In this document: piece by piece, positions 31,601 through 38,695 of the stretch
Layout of the letters: each line of letters opens with the position of its first letter
How positions within the stretch are numbered: the stretch's first letter is position 1
DNA from: a virus
Length of the DNA stretch: 64,000 bases
Reading direction: 5' to 3' (one strand)
Virus record (IMG/VR): IMGVR_UViG_3300045922_001133
Coordinates: 1-64,000 of that record
Position numbers and translations under genes: made by a program
Notes under the pieces: generated by a model
Database searches by the model: none
What the model was told of the DNA's origin: nothing
The model's input: only the letters and a program-made list of their open reading frames with translations

Positions 31601-32820
31601 GTGAAGAAAGCAGAAGGCACGCGCTTGGTCGCGTGGTTCTGGCCAATGAGGCCAAGCTCCCGGAGGCGCTTCTTGTAGCCCTGGATACCTCCAAAGATTC
31701 CCTGCCGCTTGGTCTCGCTTTCGACCCAGTGGGCGCGGTTGCTGTCCTGGAGTTTCCCGAGCTTGGCTCCGAGGGCCTGGGCGCACCGCTGAAAATCGGA
31801 CATGACGACCGGGCAGCCGTTGAAGAAGGCCACCCCGTTGAACGTCGTCAGCGAGCCGTCTCCCAAGAGGTAGCCCACAAGGCGGTACTCCTCGATGGGA
31901 ATCTCGTTACCGCTACCGTGCGCGGAGCGGCGGGGCACAGCGACGTAGTCCCCGACGTGAAGGTCTTTGACCTGTCGCCAGCCGTTCCACGTCAGGAGAG
32001 GCTGGTTGTCCGTACACGTCGTCTCTGCCCCAGCTTCGAGGCGAACGGTGAAGACGGGGCGTCGACCTTGGTAGACGACGTCCTCGAGCTGGGCAGGGAC
32101 CGGCTTGAGGGCTTCGGGATCGGCAGACCAAACCCAGCGGCCCACGTAGCTCGCCGGGTCGTCGTAGATCTCCTTCAGGGTCGCGACCGCACCATCCGTG
32201 AAGTGCACGCGCGTGCTGCCGATCGCGCAACGGTCGGCGTTGAGGAACGCGTAGCGCATCGTGATCTTGGCGCGGTTCACGAACTGCTTCTCGAGGATGT
32301 TCATCGAGAGCGCGTTCGTCGTGTACGCCTTCAAGATCGGACTGGTCTCGATCGGCTCCTTGATACGGTCGCTCGAGAAGGTCTTCGTCTGCGTCGCTGA
32401 CGGCGAGACGTATAGCGTCTTGTAGCCGGGGATGAGGCAGGAGTACGTCAGGATGATGTTGCCGAGGAGCGTCGACTTCTCGACCTGGCGCCCGCAGAAG
32501 AGCAGCACGCGCTTCGCCGGCGTGTTGTAGGGCCGCTTCATGTGACGGCGGCCCTCGAACGTGAAGTTCTCGTAGCCCGTGCCGTCCGCCTTCGGCATGC
32601 GGAAGGCGAACTCGGTGAACTGGCTTGGATAGATCGCGGGGATCTTCTCGAGCTTCTTCGCCTTGAACTCGATGTCGAGGAAGTCCTCGAAAGGCTCGGG
32701 CTCGGGCATCCAGGGCATGCCGTCCTGCATGCACTGGAGCTCTTCGTCGGTGAACTCGACGGGGTCGAGATCCTCCTCCCCCGGCGGCTGCCTCTCGATG
32801 TCTCTCTGGACCGCGTACAT
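28645..32820 (-). CDS. Terminase large subunit interrupted by two inteins, 1391 aa precursor
   Basis: The DNA-packaging motor. After removal of residues 198-624 and 838-1187 the host protein is about 614 aa, the usual length. ATPase: Walker A is FCGRQVEKSTLLG (about 108-120) and Walker B is WLLALDEL (631-638). A coupling-like YAGTPKG follows near 665. C-H-C-C pattern (C700, H703, C726, C729) suggests a zinc ribbon. RNase H-fold nuclease: D835 in AGIDWG, D1243 in IIAADYGGG and D1345/D1346 in PDDSFHS. Walker A has Glu where many P-loops have Gly, as in several large-phage terminases. The gene faces the MerR-like gene and is well separated from the portal gene. Confidence 0.93.
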   Translation of the reverse strand: MYAVQRDIERQPPGEEDLDPVEFTDEELQCMQDGMPWMPEPEPFEDFLDIEFKAKKLEKIPAIYPSQFTEFAFRMPKADGTGYENFTFEGRRHMKRPYNTPAKRVLLFCGRQVEKSTLLGNIILTYSCLIPGYKTLYVSPSATQTKTFSSDRIKEPIETSPILKAYTTNALSMNILEKQFVNRAKITMRYAFLNADRCAIGSTRVHFTDGAVATLKEIYDDPASYVGRWVWSADPEALKPVPAQLEDVVYQGRRPVFTVRLEAGAETTCTDNQPLLTWNGWRQVKDLHVGDYVAVPRRSAHGSGNEIPIEEYRLVGYLLGDGSLTTFNGVAFFNGCPVVMSDFQRCAQALGAKLGKLQDSNRAHWVESETKRQGIFGGIQGYKKRLRELGLIGQNHATKRVPSAFFTGNEAQVAALLGAIYATDGWASLSSRRQFEIGYASNSLGLLHDLKVLLLRFGVVSWVSRQKKPSTAGAQGAYVLSIRSAASVKAFCEQIPVLGKEEAFASVYQAACLVSRKKDDADRIPLSYADLRAYLKRAHGLTTHSAWMKHKIQLRPGNTKTSIGRRVLAEIARKLEDAYLTSLAESELGWARITSIDPAGEAQTYDLTVSETENYLVDGMFIHNTRGIPAWLLALDELQDIIADNIPVIEQCTSHAPEQMRRFIYAGTPKGLDNPIEYYRSGVSKDGKPMSTQGEWVVPCDKHGGETGMHWNVLSEKNIGRKGLICEKCGSLINPMHEKAQWAQMVADGIFESYRIPQLMVPWRPWDEILLDYSRYSRDKFYNEVLGISYDSGLRPLTMGQIKDCCNPQLTMHPDAVERTRKMLLNGTEVFAGIDWGCHDEETRILTETGFKYFRDLKADDKVAQWDPDTREMTFVTPKVRTIRDWDRPLLHFKTRDGLDLMVTDTHRMRVNPLPSGKWVTEAAGETVKRGGNVKFVGSVTWRGEEVPYFTLPGLPISPGYSGSDERTFSMDDWLELLGYLVTEGGLCFDGDRPSCLKMSQRRTVNAHVCERIQACLDRMQIPYKAFLNPKTGDVNWTIYGKQYWHWYAENVGRTGAEKRIPREFLRLSQRQLWILWRAMVGGDGSIDPRPGNTGGSFYSTSKGLCEDFQEICIRLGLRAVLRPHKEANGNRKAQWRVSWSEGRDYQLNTPSSSVERVPYNGKVYCCSVPTGYIVTERNGCISYQGNTGENSYTVMSLGYYEGHRFRIFWIHRFTGEDVDPQIQISKIVAIIRAFNCRIIAADYGGGFASNNVLVREFGPARFHKFQYQARVKKKVYRDDRLARFLVHRTEVMSDIFAAIKRGQFEFPRWEEFHQPYAQDMLNIFSEYNETLRMIQYQHRPDRPDDSFHSILYCFLGSMIVRPRPDIIAPKREYENVGPQYSGYTGPLYQG
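29260..30309 (-). mobile_element. Terminase intein 2 (LAGLIDADG-like, 350 aa), just after the nuclease Asp
   Basis: Residues 838-1187, starting CHDEETRILTETGFKYFRDL right after AGIDWG and ending RNGCISYQGN with Thr +1. Block B is VTDTHRMRV with His. The penultimate residue is Gly, not His. Endonuclease-like motifs are LLGYLVTEGG and WRAMVGGDGSID, the first with Glu. Such GN-ended inteins are known in phage terminases. Confidence 0.92.
30949..32229 (-). mobile_element. Terminase intein 1 (LAGLIDADG type, 427 aa), just before Walker B
   Basis: Residues 198-624 of the precursor, starting CAIGSTRVHFTDGAVATL and ending YLVDGMFIHN, with Thr +1. Block B reads TCTDNQPLL, with Gln in place of the usual His. 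Endonuclease motifs are LVGYLLGDGSL and LLGAIYATDGWAS, so the homing domain appears complete. It splits the segment between LNADR and TRGIPAWLLALDE of the ATPase domain. Confidence 0.92.
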
Positions 32821-32836
32821 GCTATCCCTAACTCAG

Positions 32837-33112
32837 ATGTACCCGCCAAAGAGGACCGACGACGTCACCGTGTGGCTCGAGGGACTTCTCGCTTCGTTGG
32901 GCCGCGCGGGCCTCGAGTACGGGAACGACATCGGGCTCGATGAAACGGCAGAGGGCTACGAAGTGACCATACGCCTTCAAGCCCCCATCCCCAAGGAGGG
33001 GTGGGAGCCGCTGAAGGCGTACATACCGTCCTACAGTATCCAGGCCGGGTGGTTCGTCGAAGACCTGCGTCAGACGAGAAGGGTGTTGACCTTCAAGGCG
33101 TCCAAGGCCTGA
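32837..33112 (+). CDS. Small hypothetical protein, 91 aa
   Basis: The frame MYPPKRTDDVTVWLEGLLAS starts 16 bases from the divergent terminase start. The sequence (YEVTIRLQAPIPKEGWEPLK, SYSIQAGWFVEDLRQTRRVL) looks like a compact alpha/beta protein with a strong coding character. No Shine-Dalgarno site is seen, so it may be leaderless or start elsewhere. Its 3' end overlaps the convergent gene by 43 bases. No family is recognised. Confidence 0.5.
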   Translation: MYPPKRTDDVTVWLEGLLASLGRAGLEYGNDIGLDETAEGYEVTIRLQAPIPKEGWEPLKAYIPSYSIQAGWFVEDLRQTRRVLTFKASKA

Positions 33113-33549
33113 TCGAGCTTCTCGAGGAAGGCGTTCGCGCGATCCTCCGGCGCAAGGCCGTGGCCGAAGCCCGAGCAGCGGAGCCACCACGACTTGAGCT
33201 CGTAGTCGTCGATGTACTGCGCCGCGAGGCGCTCGGGGCCGGCCTGGAAGTAGCTGCGCGCGACGACATCGAGCGTCCGTGCGAAGCTGTCGAGCCAGTA
33301 CTTCCGGACCTTGTCCTCGAAGTCCTTCAACCGGGCGGGGAACTCGGCGAGCTTTTTAGCCGTCTCGATGACCTCGGGCGGCAAGAAGAAGTGGAAGATG
33401 AGGTCGCCGTCTTCGACCGCGAACTCCGCCCGGAACGTGGTGTAGTCGTTCACCTGAGTGAAGCGAATGGGCTCGACGTTCTGGGCACCCTGCTGTTTCA
33501 GCGTCTCCGTCGCCTGGTCACCCGTCATCGACGCCAGCTGGAAGTTCAT
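33070..33549 (-). CDS. Hypothetical structural-cluster protein, 159 aa
   Basis: The ATG at 33549 has a strong AAGGAG. The start overlaps the end of the upstream gene by 32 bases. The protein begins MNFQLASMTGDQATETLKQQ, with strands (DYTTFRAEFAVEDGDLIFHF), a long helix and two closely placed aromatic segments (DDYELKSWWLRC). Probably a soluble domain of about 150 residues. It is the last gene of the minus-strand baseplate/polymerase block. No function can be read. Confidence 0.65.
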   Translation of the reverse strand: MNFQLASMTGDQATETLKQQGAQNVEPIRFTQVNDYTTFRAEFAVEDGDLIFHFFLPPEVIETAKKLAEFPARLKDFEDKVRKYWLDSFARTLDVVARSYFQAGPERLAAQYIDDYELKSWWLRCSGFGHGLAPEDRANAFLEKLDQALDALKVNTLLV

Positions 33550-34468
33550 GAGCGATCTCCTTCGGGCCCGTGTCCGTGGTGAAGCTCCCTCCACCGGCCG
33601 TCAGGGCATGTACCGTTGGAATAGCATCATCCGCCGTACGGAGAGCAATAGAAGCGAGCTGCTTGTGGAGGTCCTCGTCGGGCTTGGCGATGTCCTTGAG
33701 CACCGCGGTCATCTTCTCCGCGACGATGGCGAAGTTCAGGGCGTTGCTGGCGGCGCCCTTACCGTTCGACATGAGCTCCTCAGCCGTGCGGATCGCGGCG
33801 AACTTCTGCGCCTGCGCGATGATGACGGCGACGTCGAGGTTCGACGGCATGATGCCCATCTTCATCTGCGAGAGCATCGCGGAGATGGGCGAGAAGGGCA
33901 GGTCGGCCGCCAACTTCCGGGAGTCGTTGTAGTACGCCCGCTTCATCAGGTCGTACTGCCGCCTGATCTCGGGATCGGCGTGGTGTTCGAGCTGGGCGTA
34001 GCGGAGCTGGAGAAGCGCGCGGAGCTCGGTCGCGTCGAGGAGCTGCAGGTTCCAGAAGAACGCGCGGTAGCGCTCGATGACGGTAGGCGTGCACGTGAAC
34101 CGGTAGCGGCGAGTCGTCATGAGCGCGATCGCCTGGGAGGGGGCACCGGAGATGAGGCTCGCCTCGACGAACTCCTTGACCCGCGGGAGCTCGAGGATCT
34201 TGAACGCCTTCCGCGCCGCGTCATCGGCGTGGAAGATCGAGTGGAGCCCGTTCATGTACAGGAAGTGCGACGACCGCTGATGGTTCGGGTCGAACGGGTA
34301 GAACGGAGTCGGCGGCGTGAGGGTCGCCCGAAGACGCGACAAGTACCAGTTGCCCAGGTAGTCGACCTGGGCAAACTGGCAGATCTCGATGATCTGGGCG
34401 TCGGTGTACTTCTTCGGGTGAAGGATGAGGTACTTGAGGTACACCTCCGCCGGGCTGCGGCGGATCAT
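33518..34468 (-). CDS. Structural-cluster protein, helical, 316 aa
   Basis: Start at 34468 (MIRRSPAEVYLKYLILHPKK) overlaps the upstream stop (ATGA). The protein is largely helical with many Tyr, Phe and Arg: FLYMNGLHSIFHADDAARKA, RRYRFTCTPTVIERYRAFFW and RYAQLEHHADPEIRRQYDLM. The C-terminal 60 residues look flexible. It may be a baseplate or wedge component given the gene order (spike, then several structural genes), but no family is recognised. Confidence 0.65.
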   Translation of the reverse strand: MIRRSPAEVYLKYLILHPKKYTDAQIIEICQFAQVDYLGNWYLSRLRATLTPPTPFYPFDPNHQRSSHFLYMNGLHSIFHADDAARKAFKILELPRVKEFVEASLISGAPSQAIALMTTRRYRFTCTPTVIERYRAFFWNLQLLDATELRALLQLRYAQLEHHADPEIRRQYDLMKRAYYNDSRKLAADLPFSPISAMLSQMKMGIMPSNLDVAVIIAQAQKFAAIRTAEELMSNGKGAASNALNFAIVAEKMTAVLKDIAKPDEDLHKQLASIALRTADDAIPTVHALTAGGGSFTTDTGPKEIAHELPAGVDDG

Positions 34469-36831
34469 GAACGGGTGAACGCGAGGGTTTTGAGGCCCTC
34501 GATGGTCTCCTCGAGCGCGCGAATGCACTTCTCGAGCGCGGGCACCGGGATGTCCTGAAGCCCGAGGCGTGCGGCGATGAGGAGCTCGCAGAGGCGCTCC
34601 TGGACCTTGTCGATCTGCGGCAAGTACCCGACGAACGTGGTGATGTTCTCCGGGTTGATGAAACCGAGCGAGAGGACGGTGTCGACGGCGACGGGGTCGG
34701 GGAGGTAGGCAGCTTCCTTCACAAGGTCCTGGCGGACGACCGGCATCGAAGCAAGCTTCGCGCCGTACGCGGCGACGGCGCCGTCGAGCGCCTCCTTCAT
34801 CGGGACGAGCCGCCGGCCGACCTTCACCGTCACCGGCTTCTGCGTCGCGATCGCCTCCGCGAGCTTCGACGTCGCGTAGGTCAGGTCGGTGCCGAGGCCG
34901 CCGAGGAGGAAGAGCGCGTCGTCGAGCGAGATGAACGAGCGCTCGTCACGCGCGATCTTCGCGAGATAGGGGCTCTCGAGCGTGAAGCTGTTGTCGCTGC
35001 CGGCGCGCACAACGACCGAGGCGAGCTGCTGCATCGCCTCCTTCTGCTGCCCCCATGCGCCGAGCTCGGAGACGAGCTCGACTTCCTCCTTGTCGCCGAG
35101 CGAGAGCCAGACGAAATCCGCCGGGATGAGGCAGACGCCGTCGACTTCCTGCGGGATCTTGAGACCGCCGCCGTCCTGAACGGAGAGCATCATCTGCCGG
35201 CCGTCGTAGGTCTCGACCTGGTACTGCTGCGTATCGACGGAGGCGTAGCCCGCCTTCACCGTGAAAGGGATGGTCGCCTCGCAGGCACCGTTGAGGACGC
35301 GGACGAAACAGCCGTGGCCCTGAGGAGTGTCGCCGAGCGGGAGCTCGGGGACGTCCTCGGTGAGGCGCTCGCCGACGATCGCCTCCTGCACCGCGGCGTG
35401 GACGCCGTCGGTGAAGAGCGCGATCGGAAGCGGCGTGCCGTTCGTGTCGAAGAGGTTCGGGAAGACAAACCCGGAGAGCTCGGTGCCGTCGGTCGACTTC
35501 ACCCTGTAGAAGCCGTAGCCCGAGATGAGCTCGGCGCGGTTCTCCTCCGGGCTAGCCTGGACACCCTCGCCGTCGGTCATCGTCACGGAGCCGGAGAGGT
35601 CGGCTGCGAGAACGACCTTCTCCCCGAAGCGCTTTACCGCCTCGCCGCGGTCGATCTCCTCGACGCTCGGCGCCCACGCGCGGTGGCTCGCCTGCTTCAC
35701 CGAGTAGCCCTCGGCCTCCTTGCGGAGCTGGACGATGGAGGGGGTGAGGTTGTCGAGGACGCTCGAGGTCTTCGCCCACTCGTTCTCGTTCGGCTCGAAG
35801 GAAAACAGCCTCTGGATGGCGTCGTGGGTCGCGTGCGCGTTCTTCACGTACGCCGCCTGGAGGCTCTTGTCGAAGCGGTCGGTGAAGGCGACGTAGTCGG
35901 CCACCTCGATCGTCGGAAGAATCGCCTCGAGGATCGAGCCGGTCTTCTCCTTGTGCTTCTTGTACAGATGATGGCCGAGTGCTGCCGCCGCCGCAGCGGC
36001 ACTGACTGCGCCAAGGACTTTCCCGGGCTTCTCGGCCTTCTCGATGAAGGATTCGAGCGCCGTACGCTTGTACGCCGGCAGCGGCGGGATGGGTGCGTCA
36101 GCCGCCTTTACCAGGTTCGGCGTCATCGACTTGATGGTGTTCGTCGTCGGGAGCGTGGCCTGCGCGTTCGGGACGCCGGCGGCGCTCGCCGTCTTCTTCC
36201 CCTTGAGCGTCTTCTGCCCCTTGAGCTTGGCGACGTCCGCCGGCGAGAGGCCGAGGACCTTCTCGAGCTTCGCGTGGAAGTGGTCCTGCGTCGGGAGCTC
36301 GCCGCCCGAGGCGGCGGCCTTGCCCATGCCGGCCTGGCCGACCATACCGCCGCCGCCGAAGCCGTAATTCTGGCGGTACGGCGGGTAGAGCTGCCCGACC
36401 ATCGACATGTCGCCCGGCGTCCTGCCGGTGACGTCGAACGCCTGCGGGCGGAAAAGCGCCTGGCGAAGCCGGCCCTCGGTGAGCGGGAGCGCCCTCGAAT
36501 CCGCGGTGACGAGGACGTCGAAGGGCATGAGCTTCCGGTCTTTGATGATGACCGGGATGCGCACCTGCTGGATGCCGATCACCCGCATCTGCTCGGGCGA
36601 GAGGCCCTGCTGGACCTCGGACTTGTTCTGCACCCCGACGTGACCGAAGCCGTAACCGCGCTCGGCGTCGACCTTGTCCATCACGACCTGCGGGTCGAAG
36701 TCCGCGATGTACGGAACCTGCTTGAAGAGCTCCTGCAGGATCTCGTTCGGCCACGCGTTCGCGTCCTCCGGGAGAGCAACTTCGGCAGCGGACTTCTCGA
36801 GCGTGGCGCTGGGCTGGATGTACAAGTCCAT
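34465..36831 (-). CDS. Large virion structural protein with KTA peptides, 788 aa
   Basis: Start at 36831 with GGAGAG. The N-terminal ~190 residues form a domain (LPEDANAWPNEILQELFKQV, VIGIQQVRIPVIIKDRKLMP). A linker region holds KKTASAAGV, an AKAEKPGKVLGAVSAAAAAA-like hydrophobic stretch, EKTGSILEAIL and AKTSSVLDNL. The C-terminal ~350 residues are beta-rich and well folded in appearance (RAELISGYGFYRVKSTDGTE; PADFVWLSLGDKEEVELVSE). It lies between the Ala-rich protein and the helical 316-residue protein in the spike/baseplate operon. A baseplate or internal virion protein is likely; exact identity unknown. Confidence 0.7.
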   Translation of the reverse strand: MDLYIQPSATLEKSAAEVALPEDANAWPNEILQELFKQVPYIADFDPQVVMDKVDAERGYGFGHVGVQNKSEVQQGLSPEQMRVIGIQQVRIPVIIKDRKLMPFDVLVTADSRALPLTEGRLRQALFRPQAFDVTGRTPGDMSMVGQLYPPYRQNYGFGGGGMVGQAGMGKAAASGGELPTQDHFHAKLEKVLGLSPADVAKLKGQKTLKGKKTASAAGVPNAQATLPTTNTIKSMTPNLVKAADAPIPPLPAYKRTALESFIEKAEKPGKVLGAVSAAAAAAALGHHLYKKHKEKTGSILEAILPTIEVADYVAFTDRFDKSLQAAYVKNAHATHDAIQRLFSFEPNENEWAKTSSVLDNLTPSIVQLRKEAEGYSVKQASHRAWAPSVEEIDRGEAVKRFGEKVVLAADLSGSVTMTDGEGVQASPEENRAELISGYGFYRVKSTDGTELSGFVFPNLFDTNGTPLPIALFTDGVHAAVQEAIVGERLTEDVPELPLGDTPQGHGCFVRVLNGACEATIPFTVKAGYASVDTQQYQVETYDGRQMMLSVQDGGGLKIPQEVDGVCLIPADFVWLSLGDKEEVELVSELGAWGQQKEAMQQLASVVVRAGSDNSFTLESPYLAKIARDERSFISLDDALFLLGGLGTDLTYATSKLAEAIATQKPVTVKVGRRLVPMKEALDGAVAAYGAKLASMPVVRQDLVKEAAYLPDPVAVDTVLSLGFINPENITTFVGYLPQIDKVQERLCELLIAARLGLQDIPVPALEKCIRALEETIEGLKTLAFTRS

Positions 36832-36841
36832 GATCTCTCCG

Positions 36842-37489
36842 TCAGACCAGTAGGGTAGCCTGAATGCCCGCCCACGCGGAGGGGGCCTTGGTCACAAGAA
36901 GTACACCGTAGACGGTCTCACCCGGAAGGATTGTGTCCGAGCCGAGGGAGAGACCGGTGGAGAAGTCTGCGTTGATCGCCGCGCCGGCGGCGCTCATCTG
37001 GATGTTCTCCCACGAGATGACGAAGACGGGGCCGGCGGAGAGCGCGGAGGCGAGAGAGCCCGCGAACGACACCGCGGGGATCTTCGCCGCGATGCCCGCC
37101 TGGATGAGCGCCTCGATGCCGCCGATCTGTACACCGAGCGTCGCGGAGAACGCAGCGAGCGCGGAGAGCTGGGCGCCGACCTCGAGGGAGACCGCCGGGA
37201 TCGCGCCGGAGAGCGCGAGGTTGATGGTGGCGGAGAGGACGGCAATGCCCGCGAGCGCGGCGGCGAAGCCGGCATAGGGATTCGAGATCCCGAGACTGAT
37301 GTCGAGCGATGCCTGGAGCGCGGCAGAGAGCTGCGCGGAGAGGTTCGCCGAAAGCGCGCCGAGGCCAAGCGACCCGAAGAGGGTGAAGTCGATCTGCGCG
37401 AGCAGCGGATTCAGGACGGCGAGCGAGCCGGCGGCGGCGACGTTGATGTCGACGAGCGTGCCCGCGAAGACTGCGCCGTTGTACGCCAT
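36842..37489 (-). CDS. Ala/Leu/Ser-rich repetitive structural protein, 215 aa
   Basis: Start at 37489 with GAGGAG. Nearly the whole chain is made of Ala, Leu, Ser, Ile and Gly with few charges: residues 40-150 alternate LSAQLSAALQASL-type and SGAIPAVSLEVGAQLSAL-type segments, giving a quasi-repeat of about 20-25 residues. It could form a stacked helical or beta-solenoid-like rod. It comes directly after the spike gene, so a baseplate or tail-tip part is possible. The C-terminus (SWENIQMSAAGAAINADF, then VYGVLLVTKAPSAW) is more ordinary. Confidence 0.65.
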   Translation of the reverse strand: MAYNGAVFAGTLVDINVAAAGSLAVLNPLLAQIDFTLFGSLGLGALSANLSAQLSAALQASLDISLGISNPYAGFAAALAGIAVLSATINLALSGAIPAVSLEVGAQLSALAAFSATLGVQIGGIEALIQAGIAAKIPAVSFAGSLASALSAGPVFVISWENIQMSAAGAAINADFSTGLSLGSDTILPGETVYGVLLVTKAPSAWAGIQATLLV

Positions 37490-37495
37490 GGCTCC

Positions 37496-38692
37496 TCAGG
37501 TCAGGACCGTCGGCGCCCCCGTGATGACCGTGCCGAAGAGCACGAGCGGCGGCGAGCCGGGGATGGGGACAGGGGTGTAGGGGATCATGACCTGCACCAT
37601 CGAGCCGAGGTGCGCGACGGGCTTGGCGCCGGGACCGAGGCGGACGACACCGCCCTTCAGGTGCGCGAACGCACCGCCGTCGATGGTCGCGCCGTTCTTC
37701 GCCGTGACAGAGTACTCCGCCTCGGTCTTGAACTGGATGCCTTCATCGGCGGAGATGTGGAGGCGCTTCGCGGTCCGAAGAACGATGCTCCCCTTCGCGC
37801 GGAGGAGGACGTTCCCGGCCTTGTCGAAGAAGAAGCGGAAGACCTGCGAGCTCTTCGCTCCGGGCTCCTGCGCGCCGCTCTGCGGGTTGAACCCACCAGG
37901 AGCGACGACGACCTCGCACATGATGAAGTTCTCTTTGGTCCCCATCCCGAGCTGGTTGATGTCGCCGGCGGCGCCGTCGTCGGGTTCCACCATCAGGTCG
38001 GTGCACTTGCCTATCTTCACGCGGACGTCCGCGCTCTTGTCGTTCGCGTAGACGCGGAACGAGTGGGTGTACTCCGTAGGGAGCTTGTCGAGGTTCGCGC
38101 CGGTCTGCACGCTCCAGAGGATGGATCCGCCAGCGTTGTGGTGAGCGTAGTTCTCGCTCACGTCCATGATGAAGTTGTTCAGCGGAATGTAGATGCGCTG
38201 AGCGAGCTCGGTTGAGCCGAGCTGGAGGACGCCGCCGCGATGGAGGATGACGAAGTTGTCGTCGCGCGTGCGGAAGAGGATGTCGCCGGGCTTCACGCGC
38301 GGCCGACCGCCGGCGAAAGACGCACCAACGGACGAGCGGTTCGGCTTCGAGTGGCTCGTCGTGCCCTTCTCCGCATCCGCCGCTGCGAGGTCGACGTTCT
38401 CGACCGGCATGATGAACGTCGAGACGTAGGGCGGGCTCGAGTCACTCGGGAGCGTGACCATGCACTTCGCCCCGATCTCCGGAAAGATGCTCATGCCCTC
38501 CCCGTTCGAGTAGTGCATGTACGGGCTTCCGACCTGGATGTCGAAGTACTTCTTCCGGTCGAACTGGGTGACGACGTCGACCGTCCAGTTCACCAGGTTG
38601 AGGCCCACGACTTTCCCTTGAACCACCTGCGCGGCGACGTTGCCGGCCTGGCTCGTGAAGGAAGTTCGGAACCGCGGAGTGCCCTCGCCCAT
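37496..38692 (-). CDS. Baseplate spike/hub-like protein with OB-fold N-terminal domain, 398 aa
   Basis: Residues 20-95 fit the OB-fold domain of gp5/VgrG-like spike proteins: VQGKVVGLNLVNWTVDV, then IQVGSPYMHYSNGEGM and FPEIGAKCMVTLPSD. The middle and C-terminal part are beta-rich with repeated short strands (ILFRTRDDNFVILHRGGVLQ, LHISADEGIQFKTEAEYSVT), as in a needle-like beta helix. The C-terminus is hydrophobic. It starts four bases after the RNA polymerase stop without its own Shine-Dalgarno site, so it is probably translationally coupled. Puncturing of the host envelope is the role known for the family. Confidence 0.65.
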   Translation of the reverse strand: MGEGTPRFRTSFTSQAGNVAAQVVQGKVVGLNLVNWTVDVVTQFDRKKYFDIQVGSPYMHYSNGEGMSIFPEIGAKCMVTLPSDSSPPYVSTFIMPVENVDLAAADAEKGTTSHSKPNRSSVGASFAGGRPRVKPGDILFRTRDDNFVILHRGGVLQLGSTELAQRIYIPLNNFIMDVSENYAHHNAGGSILWSVQTGANLDKLPTEYTHSFRVYANDKSADVRVKIGKCTDLMVEPDDGAAGDINQLGMGTKENFIMCEVVVAPGGFNPQSGAQEPGAKSSQVFRFFFDKAGNVLLRAKGSIVLRTAKRLHISADEGIQFKTEAEYSVTAKNGATIDGGAFAHLKGGVVRLGPGAKPVAHLGSMVQVMIPYTPVPIPGSPPLVLFGTVITGAPTVLT

Positions 38693-38695
38693 GCG

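Noticed and set aside
32828-33190. A 120-codon minus-strand frame between terminase and its upstream neighbour
   Set aside because: The opposite frame (32837-33112) has the more protein-like sequence, and the minus frame overlaps the end of the gene at 33070-33549 without a ribosome site.
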